From assembly GCA_016699675.1 (NCBI GenBank), contig CP064985.1, forward strand, positions 1,116,001 through 1,180,000: a stretch of 64,000 bases of DNA, read 5' to 3'. Each line of letters opens with the position of its first letter. The stretch's first letter is position 1. This DNA is from Austwickia sp. (GTDB lineage: Bacteria > Actinomycetota > Actinomycetes > Actinomycetales > Dermatophilaceae). A program made the translations under genes and the position numbers. The notes below the pieces were generated by a model. That model was not told where the DNA came from, did not search any database, and saw only the letters and a list, made by a program, of their open reading frames with translations. Positions 15,833-24,485 of this stretch are shown here, one piece after another.

Positions 15833-17332
15833 TCAGACGTTCTGCGGGAAGCCCAGGTTGAGGCCCCCGTGGCTCGGGTCGAGCCAGCGCGCCGTCACGG
15901 CCTTGGTCTTCGTGAAGAAGTGGACCCCTTCCATGCCGTGCGCGTGGGTGTCGCCGAACAGCGAGTTCTTCCAGCCGCCGAAGCTGTAGTACGCCATCGG
16001 CGTCGGGATCGGCACGTTCACGCCGACCATGCCGACCTGCACCTCGCGCTGGAACCGCCGCGCCGCGCCGCCGTCGTTCGTGAAGATGGCTGTGCCGTTG
16101 CCGAACTCGTTGTCGTTGATGAGCTTCAGCCCGTCCTCGTACGACTTCACCCGCACCACCGACAGCACCGGCCCGAAGATCTCCTCGCGGTAGATCGACA
16201 TGTCGGGCTTGACCGCGTCGAACAGCGTCGGCAACACGAAGAAGCCGTCCTTGCTGCCGCCCTGCCACTCGCCCTGGCGGCCGTCCACGACCAGCCGCGC
16301 GCCGGCGGCCTCGCCCGCGTCGATGTAGCCCTTCACCTTGTCCCGGTGCGCCCCGGTCACCAACGGGCCCATGTCGACGCCGTCGGCCATGCCCTCGCCC
16401 GTGGTCAGCTTGCCCATCCGGTCGGTGATCTTGCCGATCAACTCATCCGCGATGCTGTCCACAGCAAGCAGGGCGGAGATCGCCATGCAGCGCTCGCCGG
16501 CCGCGCCGAACCCGGCGTTAACCGCGGCGTCCGCGGCCAGGTCGAGGTCGGCGTCCGGCAGCACCAGCATGTGGTTCTTGGCCCCGCCCAGAGCCTGGAC
16601 CCGCTTGCCGGAGAGCACGCCCTTCTCGTAGATGTACCGCGCAATCGGCGTCGAGCCCACGAACGAGATCGACTTCACCGTCGGGTTGTCCAGCAGCGCG
16701 TCCACGGCCTCCTTGTCGCCGTTGATCACGTTCATCGCGCCGTCCGGCAGGCCCGCCTCGCGCCACAGGTCCGCGATCGCGATCGTGGCGCTCGGGTCCT
16801 TCTCGCTCGGCTTGACGACGACGGCGTTCCCGCAGGCCACGGCGACCGGCACGAACCACAGCGGCACCATCGCGGGGAAGTTGAACGGGCTGATCACGCC
16901 GACCACGCCGAGCGGCTGCAGGATCGAGTAGGCGTCGACGTCCGTCGAGACGTTCTCGCTGAACCCGCCCTTGAGGATGTGCCCGATCCCGCACGCGAAG
17001 TCGGCGACCTCCAGGCCGCGGTTGATCTCGCCGACCGCGTCGGGGTAGGTCTTGCCGTGCTCGGCCACGATGATCTTCGCGATCTCGTCGCGCCGCGCCA
17101 TGAGCAGCTCCCGGAAGGCGAACAGCACCTGCGTCCGCCGCGCGATCGAGGTGCTCCCCCACTCCTTGGCCGCCTCGGCCGCCTTGGCCACGACCTCGTC
17201 GACGAGGGCCTTGCTCGCGAAATCGACCGTCCGGGTGACCTCGCCGGTGGCCGGGTTGTAGACGTCGCCGGTCCGCTCGGCGGTGCCCTCCCAGGAGGAG
17301 TGGCCGATCAGGTGGGTGATTCGGGTGGTCAC
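15833..17332 (-). CDS. mmsA: Methylmalonate-semialdehyde dehydrogenase (IolA/MmsA)
   Basis: A 499-residue CoA-acylating aldehyde dehydrogenase. Key features: SPFNFPAMVPLWF, the cofactor-site GSTPIARYIYEKG, the catalytic Cys in GAAGERCMAIS, and EEIFGPVLSV. It converts malonate semialdehyde (inositol pathway) to acetyl-CoA, or methylmalonate semialdehyde (valine) to propionyl-CoA. GTG at 17332 is chosen since AAGGGA lies 7 bases upstream; an ATG five codons earlier overlaps that signal. It is the last enzyme gene of the iol set and is separated from iolB by 257 bp carrying two repeat elements, so it may have its own promoter. Confidence 0.95.
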   Translation of the reverse strand: MTTRITHLIGHSSWEGTAERTGDVYNPATGEVTRTVDFASKALVDEVVAKAAEAAKEWGSTSIARRTQVLFAFRELLMARRDEIAKIIVAEHGKTYPDAVGEINRGLEVADFACGIGHILKGGFSENVSTDVDAYSILQPLGVVGVISPFNFPAMVPLWFVPVAVACGNAVVVKPSEKDPSATIAIADLWREAGLPDGAMNVINGDKEAVDALLDNPTVKSISFVGSTPIARYIYEKGVLSGKRVQALGGAKNHMLVLPDADLDLAADAAVNAGFGAAGERCMAISALLAVDSIADELIGKITDRMGKLTTGEGMADGVDMGPLVTGAHRDKVKGYIDAGEAAGARLVVDGRQGEWQGGSKDGFFVLPTLFDAVKPDMSIYREEIFGPVLSVVRVKSYEDGLKLINDNEFGNGTAIFTNDGGAARRFQREVQVGMVGVNVPIPTPMAYYSFGGWKNSLFGDTHAHGMEGVHFFTKTKAVTARWLDPSHGGLNLGFPQNV

Positions 17333-17363
17333 GGTGGTTCCCTTCATGGTGGATGAAAAGGTG

Positions 17364-17425
17364 CGTACGTCGTGGCTGGGTGAATTTCGTACGTCGTGGC
17401 TGGCTAATTCGTACGTCGTCGCCGG
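17364..17425. repeat. Three tandem CGTACGTCGT units upstream of mmsA
   Basis: CGTACGTCGTGGCTGG occurs at 17364-17379 and 17388-17403, and a variant CGTACGTCGTCGCCGG at 17410-17425 (spacings 24 and 22 bp). CGTACG is itself a palindrome. The cluster begins 32 bp upstream of the mmsA start, a position suitable for an operator or leader element. Another TTCGTACGTCGTGAGG occurs just after catalase (44.4 kb). Confidence 0.7.
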
Positions 17426-17515
17426 CTGACTGGTTTCTCTATGGGCTGGGCCGCTGGCCCAGGCCTGGAATTCGGTGTGGTGCCCCGAGCGAAAGGCTTG
17501 CGGTTATGTCCAGAT

Positions 17516-17575
17516 GACCGTTCGTGACCTGCCCTTTGGGTGCCATGGCACCAAAAGGGCAGGTCGTGAGCGGTC
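17516..17575. repeat. 60-bp intergenic palindrome, family A copy 1
   Basis: Imperfect 60-bp inverted repeat centred on GGTGCCATGGCACC (center 17545/17546). The left arm begins GACCGTTCGTGACCTGCCC and the right arm ends GTGAGCGGTC. It lies between iolB and mmsA. Four other copies occur at 24346, 30537, 36446 and 48939, each the same length and centred the same way. Confidence 0.9.
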
Positions 17576-17589
17576 GGCCTGTGGAAAAC

Positions 17590-18516
17590 TCACCGCGCCG
17601 GGAAGGGCAGGCGCGGGTCGACCTTTTGGTAATCCCACGTCGTGCGCACCCACGCGTGCGCGGGGTCGTCGCAGATCAGCCAGACCCGCTGCTCGCCGGG
17701 GCCGGCCATGACGTTGAGGTAGTACATGTCGTAGCCCGTCGGGGCCATCGACGGTCCGTGCCAGCCGTGCGGAATCAGCACGGCATCCCCGGTGCGGACC
17801 TCCTCTAGCACGTTCATGGGCCGCTCGTCCGTGCCGTAGACGCGCTGGTAGCCGATCGGATCCGGGGCGCCGTGCCCCGCCGCCGACTGCGGACCGAAGG
17901 CCGCATCGGTGCGCAGCTCGTAGTAGTAGATCTCCTCGAGCGCCGACTCCATGCCCTCGATCTCGGTGTCGTGCTTGTGTGGCGGGTAGCTGGACCAGTT
18001 GCCCGCCGGCGTGATCACCTCGCAGGCGATGATCGAGTCGGCCTCCACCGCGTCCGGCGTACCGAAGTTCTGTACCTGCCGCGACGCCTGCCCCGCGCCG
18101 CGCAGCTCGACCCCGACGGCGGCCGCGGGCACGTAGGCGCAAGGGAAGGCGCGCCGCGCGGTCGCGTGCGGGAGGGCGACGCGGCCGTCGGTCAGCGCGG
18201 TCACCGTGAACTCCGTGTCGCGACCGATGTACGCCGAGTCGCTCGGCCCCGCGAACACGCTGGAGCGTCCGGCCAGTTCGGCGACAAACTCCCCAGCGCC
18301 AGCCCCCGACCCAGCGCTCGCCGACACCCGGAACGAGCCCGACAGCGGCAGCACGATCCACTCCCAGGACCCGGCCGCGACCGTGCGGGACTCCCCCGCG
18401 GCCAGCGTGGCCGTCCGCAACCCCGTGCACTGCCATTCGGGCAGGTCGCCGGGGCTCACCACCAGGTCGTAGTCGCCGTCGCCGGCCGTTCCGGCCCGCC
18501 GGAACCAGTCGCTCAT
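17590..18516 (-). CDS. iolB: 5-deoxy-glucuronate isomerase
   Basis: A 308-residue double-cupin enzyme of inositol catabolism, converting 5-deoxy-glucuronate to 2-deoxy-5-keto-gluconate. The C-terminal cupin carries PPHKHD and EEIYYYELR and the family signature HGWHGPSMAP. An Ala/Gly/Ser-rich insertion sits near residues 62-75. The ATG at 18516 has AAGGAG upstream. The aldolase-like gene ends 56 bp upstream on the same strand, so it continues the iolC operon. Confidence 0.95.
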   Translation of the reverse strand: MSDWFRRAGTAGDGDYDLVVSPGDLPEWQCTGLRTATLAAGESRTVAAGSWEWIVLPLSGSFRVSASAGSGAGAGEFVAELAGRSSVFAGPSDSAYIGRDTEFTVTALTDGRVALPHATARRAFPCAYVPAAAVGVELRGAGQASRQVQNFGTPDAVEADSIIACEVITPAGNWSSYPPHKHDTEIEGMESALEEIYYYELRTDAAFGPQSAAGHGAPDPIGYQRVYGTDERPMNVLEEVRTGDAVLIPHGWHGPSMAPTGYDMYYLNVMAGPGEQRVWLICDDPAHAWVRTTWDYQKVDPRLPFPAR

Positions 18517-18572
18517 CGATGCTCCTTCGTCAGTTCAGTCGGGTCTGTCGCAGGGCTCGGCCTGGATCATGG

Positions 18573-19523
18573 TCACGATCTCGCTCCGGATCCGGAGCCG
18601 GATGAAGAGGGGCCGCTGCCGTGCACCAGCCGCGCCGCGGCGTCGACCGCCCCGGCCACGTCCCCGTCGCCGGGGTAGAGCAGCGCCCTGCCCACGACCA
18701 GGCCGATCGTGGTCGGGCTCTGCAGCGCCTGCGCCCAGGCCGAGTACGTCTCGTCCGCCCGGCTGCCCGGGTCGCCGCCGAGCAGCAGGACCGGCAGCGT
18801 CGTGGCGTCCAGGACCCGCCCCATCTCGGGAACGACGGGAAGCTTGAGCCAGGTGTACGCGCTAGTCGCGCCGAGGCCCGCCGCCACGTGCATGGACCGG
18901 ATCACCGAGTCGGGGTCGAGCAGGTTGCGGATGGCGCCGGTCCCGGCCCGCTCGGACCAGAACGGCTCGACCATCGCGACCAGCCCCCGGTCGGCCAGGT
19001 CGGTCACGGCCCGCGCGCTCGCCTCCATCGTGGCGGCCGACGCGGAGTCGGTCAGGCAGATGCGGGTCAGCATCTTGCCGCCCTCCAGGCGGTGCGCGGC
19101 GATGGCCTGCGCGGTGTAGCCGGTAAAGCGGTCGTCGAGCTCGTACGACGCCCCGGCCAGGCCGCCACGGTTCATCGACCCGAACGCGACCTTGTCCTCC
19201 AGCAGGCCCAGCAGCAGCAGGTCCTCCAGGATGTCCGCGGTGCCCAACACCCCGTCCACGCCCGGCCGGGCCAGCGCCACCGCGAGCCGGCGCAGCAGGT
19301 CGGTCCGCGACGCCATCGCGTCGGCGTCCCCGGCCACGGCGAGGGCGCCGCGGGCGGGATGGTCGGCCGCGACGATGAGCAGGCGCCCGTCCTCGCGCAG
19401 CAACGGTCGGCGGCGCCGGCCGGCCCACGCGGCGGCCACGGAGTCGGGCTGCTCGGCGCGGCGGCGGGGCAGGCCGGCGATGGCTTCGTCGTACGGCGTC
19501 CCCACCAGCGGGGCCGCGGTCAC
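18573..19523 (-). CDS. Aldolase-like (beta/alpha)8 protein of inositol loci, candidate IolJ role
   Basis: A 316-residue TIM-barrel protein with VAADHPARG near residue 50, ILEDLLLLGLLEDKVAFGS, KMLTRICL, MVEPFW, YTWLKLPVV and LLGGDPG in barrel order. It resembles the uncharacterised (beta/alpha)8 family of the Corynebacterium iol cluster more than the class II IolJ of Bacillus. Position between iolC and iolB suggests cleavage of 2-deoxy-5-keto-gluconate 6-phosphate. GTG at 19523 overlaps the iolC stop (GTGA), so translation is coupled to iolC. The C-terminus ends in a Ser/Gly run. The enzymatic role is inference. Confidence 0.8.
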   Translation of the reverse strand: MTAAPLVGTPYDEAIAGLPRRRAEQPDSVAAAWAGRRRRPLLREDGRLLIVAADHPARGALAVAGDADAMASRTDLLRRLAVALARPGVDGVLGTADILEDLLLLGLLEDKVAFGSMNRGGLAGASYELDDRFTGYTAQAIAAHRLEGGKMLTRICLTDSASAATMEASARAVTDLADRGLVAMVEPFWSERAGTGAIRNLLDPDSVIRSMHVAAGLGATSAYTWLKLPVVPEMGRVLDATTLPVLLLGGDPGSRADETYSAWAQALQSPTTIGLVVGRALLYPGDGDVAGAVDAAARLVHGSGPSSSGSGSGARS

Positions 19524-20542
19524 GACGCACCGCCCGGGGCGGGCGATCCCGCGACCACGCGCCCGCCCACGGCAGTGCCCACGTCCGCGGACCCGGTCGC
19601 CATCAGCTGCTCGACCTGCGCCTGATCGGGCATCGCCGTCGCGCACTCCAGCCGGGACGCGACCAGCGCGCCCGCGGCGTTGGCGAAGGTGAGGATGCGC
19701 TCCAGGTCCCAGCCCGCCAGCAGGCCGTGGCACAGCGCCCCGCCGAACGCGTCGCCGGCGCCGAGGCCGTTGACGACGTCGACGGGAGTCGGCGGGACGA
19801 CGACGCGCTCGCCGGTCGCCGTCTTGCCGAGCACCCCGCGCGGCCCCATCTTCACGATGGCGATCTCCACCCCGCGGTCCAGGAGGGCGTCGGCCGCTCG
19901 CTCCGGTTCGGTCTCGCCGATCGCGACCCGGCACTCCTCCTTGTTGCCGACCGCGACCGTGCACCAGTCCAGCGCCGCGCGGATCTGCCCCGAGGCGTTG
20001 GCCTCGTCGTCCCAGAACTGCGGCCGGTGGTCCAGGTCGAGCACCGTGTGGGTGCGGCGGCCGCGCGCGGTCCAGGCGGCGCGGTGCGCGGCGCGGCTCG
20101 GCTCGCGGGACAGGCCCGTGGCGGTCGCCCAGTAGACGCGGGCGTCCCGGACCGCGTCCAGCGGCACGTCCTGCGGGGTGATGAGCAGGTCGGGGGCGAC
20201 GGGGTGGCGGTAGAAGTACAGCGGGAAGTCGTCCGGCGGGAAGATCTCGCAGAACGTCACGGGCGTCGGGTAGGCGGCCACGCTCCCGACGTACGCGTCG
20301 TCGACCCCGAGCTCCCGGAGGCTGCGCTTGACGAAGCTCCCGAAGGGGTCCTCCCCCGTGTGGCTGATGAGGGCCGAGGAGTGGCCGTAGCGCGCGGCGG
20401 CCACCGCGACGTTCGCGGCGCTGCCGCCGAGGAACTTGCCGAACGTCGTCACGTCCTCCAGGCCCACGCCCGTCTGCATCGGGTAGAGGTCGACGCCGCA
20501 GCGGCCGATGGCGACGAGATCGTACGGCGGGTGGCCGGCCAT
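19520..20542 (-). CDS. iolC: 5-dehydro-2-deoxygluconokinase
   Basis: A 340-residue PfkB-family kinase. The N-terminal signature is FGKFLGGSAANVAVAAARYG, and the C-terminal signature with the catalytic Asp is NGLGAGDAFGGAL. VDLYPMQTGV near residue 17 is typical of IolC. It phosphorylates 2-deoxy-5-keto-gluconate. ATG at 20542 has AAGGAG upstream. It is the first gene of the iolC-aldolase-iolB run and is divergent from the LacI gene, with a shared 180-bp control region. Confidence 0.94.
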   Translation of the reverse strand: MAGHPPYDLVAIGRCGVDLYPMQTGVGLEDVTTFGKFLGGSAANVAVAAARYGHSSALISHTGEDPFGSFVKRSLRELGVDDAYVGSVAAYPTPVTFCEIFPPDDFPLYFYRHPVAPDLLITPQDVPLDAVRDARVYWATATGLSREPSRAAHRAAWTARGRRTHTVLDLDHRPQFWDDEANASGQIRAALDWCTVAVGNKEECRVAIGETEPERAADALLDRGVEIAIVKMGPRGVLGKTATGERVVVPPTPVDVVNGLGAGDAFGGALCHGLLAGWDLERILTFANAAGALVASRLECATAMPDQAQVEQLMATGSADVGTAVGGRVVAGSPAPGGAS

Positions 20543-20620
20543 GATCGCTCCTTGCGGGGTCGGAAAGCTGAGGGCGGTGAGTCGGCCGGCGGGGCGAGCG
20601 GCCCACTTCCGCTGGGTCCA

Positions 20621-20665
20621 ACCCTGCCGAGTGCGAGCAGCGCTGTCAAGACTTTGTCAGGACAT
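20621..20665 (-). promoter_or_regulatory. iolC promoter with TGTCNNNACA site
   Basis: On the minus strand TTGACA (20649-20644) is followed after 17 bases by CAGGGT (20626-20621), a fair -35 and a weak -10. TGTCAGGACA lies just upstream at 20655-20664 (plus strand). This core, TGTCNNNACA, recurs in the other control regions of the inositol locus and differs by one base from the Corynebacterium glutamicum IolR motif KGWCHTRACA as I recall it. Confidence 0.5.
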
Positions 20666-20722
20666 ATTAACGTCAGCCAGTCGGCGGGCACGGAGTGGGC
20701 GTCGGCCTGTCATGCTGATCGC

Positions 20723-21766
20723 ATGGGTAGGGCCGCGGTGACGATTCACGACGTCGCGGCGCGCTATGGCTGTGCGATCTCGACCGTCTCAGCGGCTCTC
20801 AACGGGGGGCCCGGCGTGTCCACCGCGACCCGGACGGCGATCGCGGCGCTGGCCGCGGAGATGGGCTACGTCCCGGACGCCCAGGCGCGTCGGCTGAGGC
20901 GGCGACGTCGGCGCCTGCTCGGGCTGTGCTTCGAGGCCGGGCAGAGCTTCCAGGCGGACGTTCTCGACGCCGTCTACCGCGCCGCCGCGGTCATCGACTA
21001 CGACCTCGTGCTGGCCGCGACCACCCCCGGGCACGCCCAGGCGGCCGGCGTCCGCTCCCTGGTGGCCAACCGCTGTGAGGCCATCCTGCTGGTGGGGTCC
21101 AGCCTGCCGCGCCCTGACCTCGCGGACCTGTGCGCCCGCCTTCCGGTGGTCCTGATCAGCCACGACGTACGGGCGCCGGGCGTGGACACCGTGACGTCGG
21201 CCGACGCCGAGGGGATGGGGGCTCTCATGGCCCACATCCTGGCGACGGACCGGCGCGACATCGCCTATGTGGACGGCGCCGCCTCGGCGATGGCGGCTCG
21301 CCGGCGCACGGCGTACCGCGCCGCCATGGACCGCGCGGGGCTGACCGAGCGGACCCGGGTGATCGCCGGGGGACGGACCGAGGCCGACGGGATCACGGCC
21401 ACGGCCAGACTCCTGGCCGACGGCCCTCCGCCGGAGGCCATCCTCGGCTTCAACGACCAGGTGGCGCTCGGGGCCTTGCTGGAACTACGCCGCCGCGGGA
21501 TCGAGACGCCCGCCGGGACGGCGGTGGCGGGGTACGACGACGCGGCCCTGGCGGCCGCCGTCGGCCTGACGACGGTGCGCCACGATGTCACCGGCCTGGC
21601 CGTCGCCGCGGTGGGGCGGCTGGCGCATCGTCTGCGCGACGACGACGTGCTGGCCGGTCCGGCCGCCGCCGACCCCCGGTGGGCACCCACGGCCCTCTCC
21701 CGACGCCATCAACAGGTGCCGACCACGCTGATCGTGCGCGCTTCCACCGCGGCCACAGGGCGCTGA
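20723..21766 (+). CDS. LacI-family transcriptional regulator
   Basis: A 347-residue LacI/GalR regulator. The helix-turn-helix is at about residues 6-30 (VTIHDVAARYGCAISTVSAA), a hinge helix with QARRLRRR follows, and the periplasmic-binding-like ligand domain fills the rest, with ILGFNDQVALGAL and VAGYDD near the C-terminus. It is divergent from iolC and upstream of an oxidoreductase/isomerase pair. A perfect LacI-type palindrome CCGAAACGTTTCGG in front of that pair (21937-21950) is its most likely operator. The inducer is probably a sugar or polyol. Confidence 0.9.
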   Translation: MGRAAVTIHDVAARYGCAISTVSAALNGGPGVSTATRTAIAALAAEMGYVPDAQARRLRRRRRRLLGLCFEAGQSFQADVLDAVYRAAAVIDYDLVLAATTPGHAQAAGVRSLVANRCEAILLVGSSLPRPDLADLCARLPVVLISHDVRAPGVDTVTSADAEGMGALMAHILATDRRDIAYVDGAASAMAARRRTAYRAAMDRAGLTERTRVIAGGRTEADGITATARLLADGPPPEAILGFNDQVALGALLELRRRGIETPAGTAVAGYDDAALAAAVGLTTVRHDVTGLAVAAVGRLAHRLRDDDVLAGPAAADPRWAPTALSRRHQQVPTTLIVRASTAATGR

Positions 21767-21814
21767 ACGGCGCTCCGGTTCGCCCGCCGCACGGATCGTC
21801 GGCACGCCGTCGTC

Positions 21815-21863
21815 GCCACGCCTTCGTAGCCACGCCTTCGTAGCCACGCCTTCGTCGCCACGG
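21815..21863. repeat. 14-bp tandem repeats
   Basis: GCCACGCCTTCGTA-type units start at 21815, 21829 and 21843, with a partial fourth at 21857, an exact 14-bp period. They lie between the lacI stop and the next promoter. Confidence 0.85.
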
Positions 21864-21919
21864 CCTTGCCCCCCGCCCTGATCCGCTCACGCCCTTCCCC
21901 CCGCGATGCGTGGGTGCTA

Positions 21920-21950
21920 ATGTTCTGACAAGGAAACCGAAACGTTTCGG
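21920..21950 (+). promoter_or_regulatory. Double operator: IolR-like site plus LacI palindrome
   Basis: Upstream of the Gfo/Idh gene, the minus strand reads TTGTCAGAACAT at 21931-21920, containing TGTCAGAACA; it matches the iolC-promoter site TTGTCAGGACAT at 11 of 12 positions. Six bases further lies the perfect 14-bp palindrome CCGAAACGTTTCGG (21937-21950), the form bound by LacI/GalR proteins. The gene start is 30 bp downstream, so a repressor here would block transcription. This suggests joint control by the GntR and LacI regulators. Confidence 0.6.
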
Positions 21951-21980
21951 CTCACTCTTGATTCGCGCTGGAGGCAGCAC

Positions 21981-23180
21981 ATGACCCAGACCCTTTCTGC
22001 CGCGGTCATCGGGGCCGGCATGGCGGGCACGACGCACGCGAACGCCTGGCGCCAGGTCGGCACCGTCTTCGACCTGGGCCTCCCGAAGGTCCGGCTCGCG
22101 ACGATCGCCGACGCGCACCTGCCGTTCGCGCAGGACTGCGCGCAGCGGTACGGCTATGCGACCGCGACTGCCGACTGGCGCGACATCGTCGCCGACGACT
22201 CGATCGACATCGTCTCGATCGTGGTGGGCAACGCCCTGCACCGCGAGATGGCCGAGGCGCTCGTCGCCGCGGGCAAGCACGTGCTCTGCGAGAAGCCCCT
22301 CTCGGACACCCTCGCCGACGCCGCCGCGATGGCCGAGCTGGAGGCGGCCACGGATCGCGTCACCGCGATCGGCTACACCTACCGGCGCAACCCGGCCCTG
22401 GCCCGGATCAAGACCCTGGCCGATGAGGGCGCCCTGGGCGACCTCATCCACTTCGACGGCCGCTACTGGTGCGACTACGGCGTGGACCCGAACGTGCCGA
22501 TGGCCTGGCGCTACAAGGGTCCGATGGGTTCCGGCGCCCTCGGCGACATCGGCTCCCACCTGGTCGACGCCGCCGAGTTCGTCTGTGGCCCGATCGCGTC
22601 CGTCTCCGGCGCCGTGCTGACGACGGCGATCACCGAGCGGCCCGTGCCCACCGCGGTCGTCGCCGGCGGCCGCGGCGCCGGGTCGGCGAGCGCCGGCGAC
22701 TCCGCCGTGCGCGAGCCCGTGGAGAACGACGACGTCGCCACCTTCACGGCCCACTTCGCCTCCGGCGCCGCGGGCACGTTCTCGGTGTCCCGGGTCGTCG
22801 TCGGCATGCCCAACGCGTTCATGGTCAACGTGCTCGGCACCCGGGCCCGGGTCTCCTGGGACCTCGCCCGGGGCGGGGAGATCGGGTACGACGACGGGGC
22901 CGGCTCGGCCGACGGCCTCGGCGGGGCCCGGCAGGTCCTGGTCAACCCGACGTTCCCCTACTTCGCCCGGGGCTCCTCGATGGCGTTCGGCGGGGTCGGC
23001 CTGACGCAGATCGAGCAGTTCACCTACCAGGCGTACGCGTTCCTGCAGCAGGTCGCCGGCGTCACCGACGGCGCCCTGCCGCCGTGCGCGAGCTTCGCCG
23101 ACGGCTACCGGGAGATGCGCATCCTCGACGCCGTGGCCCGCTCCGCCGCCGCCGGCGGCGCCGCGATCGCCATCTCCTGA
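21981..23180 (+). CDS. Gfo/Idh/MocA-family oxidoreductase
   Basis: A 399-residue NAD(P)-dependent oxidoreductase. The Rossmann motif GAGMAGTTHANAW is at the start, followed by VLCEKPLSDT with the catalytic-site Lys and GDIGSHLVDAAEFV with the conserved Asp/His. The family oxidises inositols, inosose derivatives or sugars. It is followed 44 bp later by a TIM-barrel isomerase on the same strand; this pair is separate from the iolG/iolH/iolE-like set and may serve another inositol stereoisomer or related polyol (inference). An Ala/Gly-rich loop lies near residues 225-245. GGAGG lies upstream of the ATG. Confidence 0.88.
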   Translation: MTQTLSAAVIGAGMAGTTHANAWRQVGTVFDLGLPKVRLATIADAHLPFAQDCAQRYGYATATADWRDIVADDSIDIVSIVVGNALHREMAEALVAAGKHVLCEKPLSDTLADAAAMAELEAATDRVTAIGYTYRRNPALARIKTLADEGALGDLIHFDGRYWCDYGVDPNVPMAWRYKGPMGSGALGDIGSHLVDAAEFVCGPIASVSGAVLTTAITERPVPTAVVAGGRGAGSASAGDSAVREPVENDDVATFTAHFASGAAGTFSVSRVVVGMPNAFMVNVLGTRARVSWDLARGGEIGYDDGAGSADGLGGARQVLVNPTFPYFARGSSMAFGGVGLTQIEQFTYQAYAFLQQVAGVTDGALPPCASFADGYREMRILDAVARSAAAGGAAIAIS

Positions 23181-23224
23181 TCCCTGCTTCGCCACCCCAC
23201 TCGACGTACCGGAAGGATCCCACC

Positions 23225-24229
23225 ATGGCTCTCACCTACGGCGCCTACACCGCCTGCCTGCAGGACCGCTCGCTGGAGGCAGCACTCGACGTGCTGGCCG
23301 CGCAGGGGCTGACCGGCGCGGAGGTCAACGTCGGCGGCTTCATCCCCGCCCCGCACTGCCACGTCGACCTGCTCCTGGAGGACGCGGCGGCGCGCGCGGC
23401 GTACCTGCAGGTGTTCGCCGACCGCGGGATGCGCCTGACAGGCCTGAACACCTCCGGCAACCCGCTGTCCCCGCTGCCCGGCGTCGGCCCGAAGCACGCG
23501 CACGACCTGCGCCAGGCGATCCGGCTGGCGGGTGCGCTCGGGGTGCCGGAGGTGGTGGCGATGTCCGGTACGCCGGGGTCGGACCCGAAGGCGCTCTACC
23601 CGAGCTGGGTCGTCAACCCGTGGAACGGCGTCGACCTGGACATCCTCGACTACCAGTGGTCGGTGCTGATTCCGTTCTGGCAGGAGATCGACGCGCTGGC
23701 CCGGGAGAACGGCGTCTATGTGTGCCTGGAGCTGCACCCGGCCAACGTGCTGTTCTCGCCGGTGACGTTCATGCAGCTCATCGAGCGGGCCGGCGTCACC
23801 CACGTCGCCGTCAACATGGACCCGAGCCACCTGTTGTGGCAGCAGATGGAGCCGATCGAGTGCGTGCGCTACCTGGGCCGGCACGTACGGCACGTGCACG
23901 CCAAGGACACCCGGATCTTCCCGGGGGCGGCGATCCGTGGCGTCCTCGACACCACGTTCACCCGGGTGCCCGCCGACGCACCGGGCAAGGTGCCCACGGG
24001 CTACGGCCACTGGTGCAACAACTGGCCGGCCGACCCGGCGTGGCGGTTCGTGGCCCTGGGCAACGGGCACGACGTCGACTACTGGGCCGACTTCCTGCAG
24101 GCCTGCGCCGCGGTCGACCCGGAGATGTCGATCAACATCGAGCACGAGGACGGTGACTACGGGCAGGTCGAGGGGCTCGCGATCTCCGCCAAGACCCTCC
24201 TGGCCGCGGCCGCGAAGGCCGGCCTGTAG
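23225..24229 (+). CDS. Sugar phosphate isomerase/epimerase (xylose-isomerase-like TIM barrel)
   Basis: A 334-residue AP-endonuclease-2-fold protein. Metal-site segments appear in order: CLELHPANV (Glu), NMDPSHLLW (Asp/His), HVHAKDTR (His) and INIEHED (Glu). The family includes inosose isomerases and dehydratases and ketose epimerases. ATG at 23225 with GGAAGGA upstream; 44 bp after the Gfo/Idh gene, so the pair is an operon under the LacI palindrome. Its exact substrate is not readable. Confidence 0.86.
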   Translation: MALTYGAYTACLQDRSLEAALDVLAAQGLTGAEVNVGGFIPAPHCHVDLLLEDAAARAAYLQVFADRGMRLTGLNTSGNPLSPLPGVGPKHAHDLRQAIRLAGALGVPEVVAMSGTPGSDPKALYPSWVVNPWNGVDLDILDYQWSVLIPFWQEIDALARENGVYVCLELHPANVLFSPVTFMQLIERAGVTHVAVNMDPSHLLWQQMEPIECVRYLGRHVRHVHAKDTRIFPGAAIRGVLDTTFTRVPADAPGKVPTGYGHWCNNWPADPAWRFVALGNGHDVDYWADFLQACAAVDPEMSINIEHEDGDYGQVEGLAISAKTLLAAAAKAGL

Positions 24230-24345
24230 TTCCTGCCCCAGGTGGCCGGACCACGTCGACACGTCGATACCCGTAGTGCGACGGCCGGCGTCGCGACGCC
24301 ACCGTTTGACGACGCGACCTTTCACGACGCGCACTTCCACGACGC

Positions 24346-24405
24346 GACCGTTCGTGACCTGCGCCTTAGGTGCCATGGCACCCAAAGCGCAGGTCACGAA
24401 CGGTC
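24346..24405. repeat. 60-bp intergenic palindrome, family A copy 2
   Basis: Centred on GGTGCCATGGCACC (24375/24376), beginning GACCGTTCGTGACCTGCG and ending CAGGTCACGAACGGTC. It lies in the 336-bp gap (24230-24565) between the convergent isomerase and permease genes, preceded by degenerate CACGACGCGA-type repeats and followed by another long palindrome (24486-24546). No gene is visible in the gap. Confidence 0.9.
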
Positions 24406-24485
24406 ACCCTGTGGATAACAAGCGCGGAGAACACCTCGCAGCGGCCGCGGCCGACCGCGACAGCGGCCAGTTCGCCAGTTCGCCA

